A stretch of DNA of 64,000 nt, taken from CAZPUR01 sp964589815. Lineage in GTDB: Bacteria > Patescibacteriota > Microgenomatia > UBA1400. The stretch lies in assembly GCA_964589815.1 (NCBI GenBank), contig CAZPUR010000001.1, positions 1 to 64,000 on the forward strand, given 5' to 3'. The position numbers and the translations under genes are program-made. Shown here one piece after another: positions 58,801 through 64,000 of this stretch. The notes under the pieces were generated by a model that was given only the letters and a program-made list of their open reading frames with translations, did not search any database and was not told where the DNA came from. Numbering within the stretch: position 1 is the stretch's first letter; every line of letters starts with the position of its first letter.

Positions 58801-58801
58801 A

Positions 58802-58891
58802 ATGACAATTTTCAATTTTCAATTTTCAATTTTCAAAAATTATTGGTGGATTGATTTAATTGGCGGGGAATTGAGAGAATTTAGAATTTAA
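58802..58891 (+). CDS. tryptophan leader peptide 1
   Basis: 29 codons, starting one base after the trpS stop, so reinitiation is likely. Peptide: MTIFNFQFSIFKNY then WW (codons 58844-58849) and IDLIGGELREFRI. Two consecutive Trp codons stand 12 bases before the GGCGGGG segment (58862-58868) of the attenuator. The first third is made of four tandem AATTTTC units (58807-58834). Same design as the leader at 59916 and in outline as enterobacterial trpL. Confidence 0.85.
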   Translation: MTIFNFQFSIFKNYWWIDLIGGELREFRI

Positions 58892-58937
58892 AATTCAGAA
58901 TTCAAAATTATAAGCCCCGCCAAAAGCGGGGTTTTTT
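58862..58937 (+). terminator. tryptophan attenuator 1
   Basis: Region 2 GGCGGGG (58862-58868), region 3 CCCCGCC (58915-58921), region 4 GCGGGG (58926-58931) then T6. 2:3 pairing is the antiterminator, 3:4 the terminator with an AAAA-type loop. A ribosome stalled at the Trp codons would leave region 2 free and favour readthrough; one reaching the stop at 58889 would free region 3 for the terminator. Confidence 0.85.
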
Positions 58938-58974
58938 AATGGTTTAATAATTTTACAAATAAAAGGGTTATGAA

Positions 58975-59199
58975 ATGGAAAGAAGAGTAGAAAGAATTGT
59001 TGAAGAAAGAAGCTTGAGCTTAGATCCGGTTGCCCAGGCAATTAGTGATGTTTTAGATTCCCAGGGAGCGTCGTTTGTGGCCACTACAGGTTTAACCAGG
59101 GTGGAGATGCTAGCGGTTAAAAGACATTTAAACAAACATCACCGGCTTGAAGTCTGGATCGAACCAGGAGAAGAAAGTTCTTATATAACAATTTTCTAA
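58975..59199 (+). CDS. small hypothetical protein in tryptophan operon (74 aa)
   Basis: Starts 38 bp after the terminator of attenuator 1. Helical N-terminus (ERRVERIVEERSLSLDPVAQ), then AISDVLDSQGASFVATTGLT and a strand-rich end (KHHRLEVWIEPGEESSYITI). Soluble and unrecognised. Position between two Trp-controlled switches implies a job in tryptophan supply or sensing, but nothing in the sequence proves it. 19 bp to the next gene. Confidence 0.65.
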   Translation: MERRVERIVEERSLSLDPVAQAISDVLDSQGASFVATTGLTRVEMLAVKRHLNKHHRLEVWIEPGEESSYITIF

Positions 59200-59218
59200 A
59201 ATACACGAAGGAGAAAAA

Positions 59219-59923
59219 ATGAAGAAAAAAATAAAAAGGACAATAGGTATCATCGGTGGCGTGGGGCCGCAGGCGAGCCAGTATTTATATGGTAGAGTGA
59301 TGCAATTGGCTCAACAAAAATATGGGGCTAAAAACAATGATGATTTTCCCCGGTTGGCTTTGGCTTCAGTGCCAGTGCCTGACTTTATTTCCAATAAAAG
59401 AGCTATTCCTGAGGCAATGAAAATGTTTACTAAAACGATCAAAGATTTTAAAAAAATCAGAGTTGATTATATTGCTATTGCCAGCAATACGGTGCATTTA
59501 CTTTTGACTGAATTTGAAAAATTAACCTCAATTCCTTTTGTTTCTATGATTGAAGCAGTGGTTGCTAAAATAGCACAGGATAAGAGAAAGAAAGTAGGAG
59601 TTTTGGGGAGTCCCATGGCCAAGAAACATGGACTATATAGAAAGCTTTTAGCCCAGAAAGGCATTGAGGTGTTTTATCCTAAAGATGTGGAAGAACAGAA
59701 AGTAGAACAGATGATCAGAGCTGTTATTGCCGGGGGGAATAATGGTAGTTTGAAAAAAGAATATATTAGTGTTTTAAACAATCTTTTTGATCGGGGAGCG
59801 GAGGCTATTATTTTGGCCTGTACTGAGCTGCCTTTGGCTATTAATTATGAAGCTTTGGAAACCAAAGTTTACAATTCTATGGATATTTTGGCAGAAAAAA
59901 TTGTTGATATTTACTATGAATAA
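59219..59923 (+). CDS. aspartate/glutamate racemase-family protein, first Cys replaced
   Basis: 234 aa. Start TIGIIGGVGPQASQYLYGRV (racemase GGxGP), then IAIASNTVHLLL near 86-97 where the first catalytic Cys of the CNT motif is Ser89, and IILACTELPL near 198 with Cys201. Cofactor-independent racemases use two cysteines; with one lost, this may be a non-racemising family member or act with altered chemistry. Family includes RacX/YgeA broad-range racemases. It sits in the Trp operon; the last bases (ATGAATAA) overlap leader 2. AAGGAGAAAAA is the ribosome site. Confidence 0.85.
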   Translation: MKKKIKRTIGIIGGVGPQASQYLYGRVMQLAQQKYGAKNNDDFPRLALASVPVPDFISNKRAIPEAMKMFTKTIKDFKKIRVDYIAIASNTVHLLLTEFEKLTSIPFVSMIEAVVAKIAQDKRKKVGVLGSPMAKKHGLYRKLLAQKGIEVFYPKDVEEQKVEQMIRAVIAGGNNGSLKKEYISVLNNLFDRGAEAIILACTELPLAINYEALETKVYNSMDILAEKIVDIYYE

Positions 59924-59984
59924 AAAAACGATAAAAGCCATTGTTTGGTGGACTAGGACTGCTTGGCGGGGAAACTCAATTTAG
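59916..59984 (+). CDS. tryptophan leader peptide 2
   Basis: 22 codons overlapping the racemase stop by 8 bases (ATGAATAA). Peptide: MNKKTIKAIVWWTRTAWRGN and two more residues, with Trp-Trp codons at 59946-59951 and a third Trp at 59964, 13 bases before and at the edge of the GGCGGGG segment (59965-59971). Three tryptophans in 22 residues is far above chance and mirrors enterobacterial trpL. No strong ribosome site, so translational coupling to the racemase is likely. Confidence 0.9.
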   Translation: MNKKTIKAIVWWTRTAWRGNSI

Positions 59985-60026
59985 AATTATGAATTAAGAA
60001 TGAACCCCGCCAAAAGCGGGGTTTTT
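59965..60026 (+). terminator. tryptophan attenuator 2
   Basis: Region 2 GGCGGGG (59965-59971), region 3 CCCCGCC (60005-60011), region 4 GCGGGG (60016-60021), T5. The terminator part is identical to that of attenuator 1 over 22 bases. Regulates the trpB2 gene starting at 60074. Confidence 0.88.
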
Positions 60027-60073
60027 AATAATTAGATCCTGAAACGAATTCAGGATGACGAAAGGAAATAAAA

Positions 60074-61387
60074 ATGGACAATACTAAAATTTTATTATCA
60101 GAAAAAGAGATACCGACTCATTTTCTGAATATTAACTATTTTTTAAAAAAATATTTGGGGAAAATGCCGGATCCGCCTTTGCATCCGGCCACCAATCAGC
60201 CGGTAGGACCAAAGGATTTAGCCCCGATTTTTCCCATGGAATTGATCCGGCAGGAGGTAACCATGGAAAAACTGGTGCCTGTTCCCGAAGAGGTGAGGCA
60301 GATTTATCAGCTTTATCGGCCGACACCATTATTTCGGGCTCATCGGTTGGAAAAAGCCTTAGATACACCCGCCCATATTTATTACAAATATGAAGGTGCC
60401 AGTCCAGCCGGCAGTCACAAGCTTAACACGGCCCTGGCTCAAGCTTATTACAATCAAAAGGAGGGAGTCAAAATGTTGGTGACTGAGACTGGGGCAGGCC
60501 AGTGGGGATCAGCCTTGAGTATGGCTTGCAGCTTTTTTGGTCTTAAATGCCTGGTATTTATGGTGCGGATTTCTTATGAGCAAAAACCTTACCGGCGAGT
60601 GGTGATGCAAATGTTTGGGGCAGATGTAGTTTCCAGTCCCTCCAAACAGACCAAAATGGGCCGTTTGTTTTTGCAAAAAGACCCGCAAACCCATGGTAGT
60701 TTGGGTATGGCTATTGCTGAGGCTATTGAAATCGCGGCTCAAAAAGAGCAAGCCAAATATTCACTAGGCAGTGTTTTAAACCACGTGCTTTTGCACCAAA
60801 CCATCATTGGCCAGGAGGTAAAAAAGCAGATGGAAAAAGCCGGCGAATATCCGGATATTTTAATTGGCTGCTGTGGCGGAGGCAGTAATTTTGCCGGTTT
60901 TGCTTATCCGTTTTTGGCGGATAAGCTCGCTGGTAAAAAAGCCAAAACCACATTCATTGGCGTGGAGCCAGAAAGTTGTGCCTCCATGTGTAAAGGTCAA
61001 TACCGCTATGATTTTGGCGACACCGGCAAGCAAACACCGCTTTTAAAAATGGAGACTTTAGGTTGTGAGTTTGTGCCGCCGCCTATTCATGCCGGCGGAC
61101 TCAGATATCATGGGATTGCGCCCAGTATGGCTTTTTTGCACCAGAAAAAGCTGATTGAAGCCAGGTGTTATCCTCAGCTTAAAATTTTTAAAGCGGCTCT
61201 GCAATTTAGCCGGACCGAAGGAATTATCGTAGCTCCGGAAACAGCTCATGCGGTCAAAGCCGTCGTAGATGAAGCTCTTTTGGCCAAAAAACAAGGCCGG
61301 AAAAAGGTGATTGTTTTTAATCTTTCCGGACATGGCTTTTTAGACCTTAAAGGTTATGATGACTTTATTCACGATAGATTAAAATAG
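60074..61387 (+). CDS. trpB: tryptophan synthase beta chain, TrpB2 type
   Basis: 437 aa, longer than TrpB1 (about 390-400) and typical for TrpB2. PLP-binding Lys116 in [44 protein letters not shown] (near 137); phosphate loop [12 protein letters not shown] (near 262); [35 protein letters not shown] end. It makes Trp from serine and indole. No trpA or other trp genes are seen, so it may scavenge indole. The ribosome site is GAAAGGAAAT, after the attenuator. Ends the operon before a terminator. Confidence 0.95.
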   Translation: MDNTKILLSEKEIPTHFLNINYFLKKYLGKMPDPPLHPATNQPVGPKDLAPIFPMELIRQEVTMEKLVPVPEEVRQIYQLYRPTPLFRAHRLEKALDTPAHIYYKYEGASPAGSHKLNTALAQAYYNQKEGVKMLVTETGAGQWGSALSMACSFFGLKCLVFMVRISYEQKPYRRVVMQMFGADVVSSPSKQTKMGRLFLQKDPQTHGSLGMAIAEAIEIAAQKEQAKYSLGSVLNHVLLHQTIIGQEVKKQMEKAGEYPDILIGCCGGGSNFAGFAYPFLADKLAGKKAKTTFIGVEPESCASMCKGQYRYDFGDTGKQTPLLKMETLGCEFVPPPIHAGGLRYHGIAPSMAFLHQKKLIEARCYPQLKIFKAALQFSRTEGIIVAPETAHAVKAVVDEALLAKKQGRKKVIVFNLSGHGFLDLKGYDDFIHDRLK

Positions 61388-61410
61388 GGGAATTTTAATC
61401 GTTTTTTAAA

Positions 61411-61444
61411 CCCGGCGTTGGCGTTTGCTCCAGCGCCGGGTTTT
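61411..61444 (+). terminator. terminator of the tryptophan operon
   Basis: CCCGGCG...CGCCGGG arms with an inner TGG/CCA extension (one mismatch), followed by TTTT. It lies 24 bases after the trpB stop. Confidence 0.85.
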
Positions 61445-61460
61445 AGTTAAAATATGCTTT

Positions 61461-62681
61461 ATGAGGAAAATGGCAGTAGCGATTGGTAAAGGTATTTATA
61501 AAAAAGAACCCAACTATGTTTATTATTGGCTTAAGTTTTTGATTGGTCTTAGTTTTGGCCTTATTTCTCCGGTTTACGCTTTACTTTTATTCTCCACGGG
61601 TTTAGACGCTTTTCAGGTAGGAATGATCAACTTGGTTTTTGTTTTAGGCAACATATTTTTTAGTCTGCCGGCTGGAGCTCTGGCTGATGTTTGGGGAAGA
61701 AAAAAGACTTTTTTGATTTCCAGTTTATTTCAGGGATTAGCTTTTTTGATTTATGCTCTGTTTAGAAGTTGGCCTTTTTTTGCTTTGGCTGAGTTTTTTT
61801 CTTCTCTGGGATTTGTTTTAATGATGGGAATTTTGGAAGCTTGGGTGGTTGATAGTTGGAAGCAAAACAGACCAACAGAGGATTATGGCTTTTTGTTTTC
61901 TCGGGCAGAGACAGCCGGCAATTCCGCCAGCATGCTGGGAGGCTTGATCGGCGGCGTCTTAGGGGGGATAGATTTACAGCTGCCATTTTTGGTCGGCGCG
62001 ATCACCAATTTTTCAGTTTTACCTATGGGTTTAATTTTGATAGAAGAAACCTGGCCGGAGAAGAAGCTGAAAATTAAAGCGATTATAAAAAAGTCAGTTA
62101 AGACCGCCATAGAAGGTACGAAAGAAAGCTTAAGAAATCAATTAGTGAAGCAGGTGGTTTTGTTTTCCAGTATCGCTATGATTGGTTTTAAAGCCTTAGA
62201 TATGTATTGGTCTAAAAGATTTGTAGGTCTTTTTCAGCAAAGAATCTGGATTACCGGCTATTTATGGCCGGGAATGATGCTTTTTATGCTTGTAGGTAAT
62301 TTTACGGTTAAGTGGTGGTCAGATAAAAAAAAGAATTATCTTAAAGGATTTATAGGGATGGCCTTATTGGCGAGCTTGACTGTTTTTCTATCAGCAATTT
62401 TAAAAAACTTTTATGGGGCAGTATTTTTCTTTTTATTTTATGAAATAAGCAGAGGAATTTACCGACCAGCTTTATTTGGTTATTTTAATAAAATTATTCC
62501 TAGTGATAAAAGAGCCACTATTCTAGCATTTGATAATATGGCAGTTTGGTCGGGTGCGGCCGTAGGTTTATTTACTTTAGGCTGGGTGGCAAAAAGATTT
62601 AGTATTGAGATTGCCTGGATTGGGGCCAGTTTGATGTTTTTACTGGCGTTAGTACCGGTTATGAAATTAAGGAAAGTGTGA
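61461..62681 (+). CDS. MFS-type transporter
   Basis: About 406 aa with twelve hydrophobic segments. MFS loop 2-3 motif: LPAGALADVWGRKKTFLISS near 60-80 (GxLADxxGRKxxL). A second half with GFIGMALLASLTVFLSAI and the motif FNKIIPSDKRATILAFDNM supports the family. Substrate unknown. It starts after a terminator and TTAGTTAAAATATGC, so it has its own promoter; ATG 61461 or 61470 are both possible, the second preceded by GAGGAAA. Not evidently tryptophan-related. Confidence 0.85.
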   Translation: MRKMAVAIGKGIYKKEPNYVYYWLKFLIGLSFGLISPVYALLLFSTGLDAFQVGMINLVFVLGNIFFSLPAGALADVWGRKKTFLISSLFQGLAFLIYALFRSWPFFALAEFFSSLGFVLMMGILEAWVVDSWKQNRPTEDYGFLFSRAETAGNSASMLGGLIGGVLGGIDLQLPFLVGAITNFSVLPMGLILIEETWPEKKLKIKAIIKKSVKTAIEGTKESLRNQLVKQVVLFSSIAMIGFKALDMYWSKRFVGLFQQRIWITGYLWPGMMLFMLVGNFTVKWWSDKKKNYLKGFIGMALLASLTVFLSAILKNFYGAVFFFLFYEISRGIYRPALFGYFNKIIPSDKRATILAFDNMAVWSGAAVGLFTLGWVAKRFSIEIAWIGASLMFLLALVPVMKLRKV

Positions 62682-62781
62682 TAAGATATATATACAAAAT
62701 TTCTAATATCTAATTCCTAATTTCTAATGCCGGTTCTACCGAGCATCCTCGGCAAAGCCGGGATAAAATTTTAAATTTCCA

Positions 62782-64000
62782 ATGCCTAATTTAAAAAAGA
62801 GAACAGATAACAAACAAAAACCAGTTAAAGAAAACAGGGGTAAAAATCAACCTCCATTGGTGAAAAAGTTTGAGGTGAAAGTTCATTTTAATTTGAAGAA
62901 AATCTTAGTTTGGCTGCTGATTGGTTTTTTAGTTCTTTCTTTTATTTTCTCTCTTCGCGGTCCAATACCTCAGGGAGACAAGAATTTACCTGAAGTTTTA
63001 AATGATATTAAGGAAGATAAAATTGAAGAAGTAGGAATTGAAGGCGAGAGTTTGTTAATCAAATATAAAGATGGCGGTTTGTTTTCTTCTCGTAAAGAGC
63101 CCCAAGTGTCGTTTGATGAAGTCTTAAAAAATGCAGAGATTGATCCTAAAACAGTTAATTTTAAAGTTAAAGACCAATCAATGCTTAAAGCCTGGGGAAA
63201 TATTTTGGAAGTTCTTTTACCCGTAGTTTTAACCGGGGTTATTTTCCTTTGGATTTTTAAACAAGCCAGGGGAGCTCAAGACAGCATTTTTGCTTTTGGT
63301 CGTTCCAAAGCTAAGCTTTTTGCCAAAGGCAAACAGCAGGTTAAATTTGATGATGTGGGCGGGGTGGATGAGGCGAAAAAAGAACTGGAAGAAGTGGTGG
63401 ATTTCTTAAAACATCCAAAAAAATATCGGGCTTTGGGAGCGAGAACCCCTAAAGGAGCATTATTAATTGGTCCTAGTGGAACGGGGAAGACGTTGCTTGC
63501 ACAGGCAGTAGCTGGTGAAGCTAATGTGCCCTTTTTCTCTATGGCCGGTTCAGAGTTTATGGAAATGTTAGTCGGCGTGGGCGCCAGTAGGGTCCGCGAC
63601 CTCTTTGATACGGCTAAAAAAGCCGGCAGTTCCATTATTTTTATTGACGAACTTGATGCTATTGGTAGGATGCGAGGTTTAGGCGTGGCTGGCGGCCATG
63701 ACGAAAGAGAACAAACTTTAAATCAGATTTTGGTGGAGATGGATGGGTTTACTCCTAATGATAATGTGATCGTCTTAGCGGCTACCAACAGGGGTGATCT
63801 TCTTGATCCAGCCTTAATGCGGCCGGGAAGGTTTGACCGGAGAGTAGTTTTAGACTTACCTGATATTGAGGGCCGGAAAAAGATCTTGGAAATTCATAAA
63901 AGAGGCAAGCCGTTTGGCAATAATTTTGATTGGGATAAGGTGGCTAAAAGAACTGTTGGTTTTTCCGGCGCTGATTTGGAAAACATGCTTAATGAGGCAG
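62782..64000 (+). CDS. ftsH: ATP-dependent zinc metalloprotease FtsH, partial
   Basis: Runs off the window end: 406 residues visible, with the peptidase domain (HExxH) beyond. Basic N-terminus, TM1 near 41-58 ([17 protein letters not shown]), outer domain to about 130, TM2 ([16 protein letters not shown]), then the AAA domain: [18 protein letters not shown], Walker A GPSGTGKT (Ser replaces the common Pro), Walker [38 protein letters not shown]. It degrades membrane and misfolded proteins. AT-rich repeated TAATTTCTAAT and a small GC palindrome precede it. Confidence 0.95.
   Translation, partial: MPNLKKRTDNKQKPVKENRGKNQPPLVKKFEVKVHFNLKKILVWLLIGFLVLSFIFSLRGPIPQGDKNLPEVLNDIKEDKIEEVGIEGESLLIKYKDGGLFSSRKEPQVSFDEVLKNAEIDPKTVNFKVKDQSMLKAWGNILEVLLPVVLTGVIFLWIFKQARGAQDSIFAFGRSKAKLFAKGKQQVKFDDVGGVDEAKKELEEVVDFLKHPKKYRALGARTPKGALLIGPSGTGKTLLAQAVAGEANVPFFSMAGSEFMEMLVGVGASRVRDLFDTAKKAGSSIIFIDELDAIGRMRGLGVAGGHDEREQTLNQILVEMDGFTPNDNVIVLAATNRGDLLDPALMRPGRFDRRVVLDLPDIEGRKKILEIHKRGKPFGNNFDWDKVAKRTVGFSGADLENMLNEA

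Noticed and set aside
59787..59984. 65-codon frame covering the racemase end and the leader
   Set aside because: Its first part is an out-of-frame reading of the racemase gene; only the last 22 codons from 59916 make sense as the Trp leader.

Overview
The window looks like a chromosome segment of a Candidate Phyla Radiation (Patescibacteria) bacterium, most likely of the Microgenomates type. This is inferred from gene content and style, not from a marker-gene tree. The signs are AT-rich DNA, many short genes of unknown function, a VirB4/HerA-like ATPase beside a disordered protein, DUF5667, DUF3160 and small membrane proteins, an apgM-type phosphoglycerate mutase, a class III ribonucleotide reductase, and no complete amino-acid pathway. 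TGA is a normal stop (code 11). A 100-N scaffold gap lies at 56004-56103.

Layout. 1-3300: small unknown genes, a degenerate HAD-like protein and a methyltransferase. 3300-10540: three related single-pass envelope proteins around a radical SAM gene, then an ECF sigma factor and a run of small membrane or secreted proteins. 10559-14504 (minus): a MEMO protein, a pilin-like/DUF3160 fusion and MazG. 14712-27850: pgk, a possible HD protein, a Ca-type P-ATPase, CapA, LOG, rpiB, gap, a beta-lactamase-fold protein and an RRM protein. 27912-32573 (minus): two tandem class A PBPs. 32642-37716: a HEPN protein, a tiny promoter-to-terminator transcription unit, and guaB-guaA-PRTase-gmk. 37809-44341: a second P-ATPase, DUF5667, then nrdR and nrdD with tandem NrdR boxes. 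44726-49926: maf, RDD, pyk, eno and apgM, which with gap and pgk complete lower glycolysis. 49987-55900: the VirB4-like ATPase, a GxxExxY remnant, tRNA-Ile(UAU), a tyrosine recombinase and an FtsB-like protein. 56122-61440: a tryptophan operon. 61461-64000: an MFS transporter and the start of ftsH.

The most striking region is 56328-61440. One strong promoter leads into a T-box leader whose tRNA-pairing sequence fits tRNA-Trp. The T-box is followed by a DUF554 membrane protein and a YbaK-TrpRS fusion. Next comes a leader peptide with Trp-Trp plus attenuator, a 74-aa unknown gene, and a racemase-fold gene. A second Trp-Trp leader peptide with a near-identical attenuator follows, and the operon ends with a stand-alone TrpB2. 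Three tryptophan-sensing RNA switches of two mechanistic classes are thus stacked in one operon. Both leader peptides start at the stop codon of the gene before them, and both attenuators share the same GGCGGGG / CCCCGCC / GCGGGG pairing logic.

A second notable feature is a split class III ribonucleotide reductase. The glycyl-radical tail is a separate 44-aa gene, and the 79-bp gap between the parts carries a 30-bp palindromic repeat that also lies inside a PBP gene and, in half form, inside gap. Several other short palindromic or inverted repeats recur, some with paired base changes that preserve the structure. Many genes seem to be transcribed leaderless, with a -10 box a few bases before the start codon.
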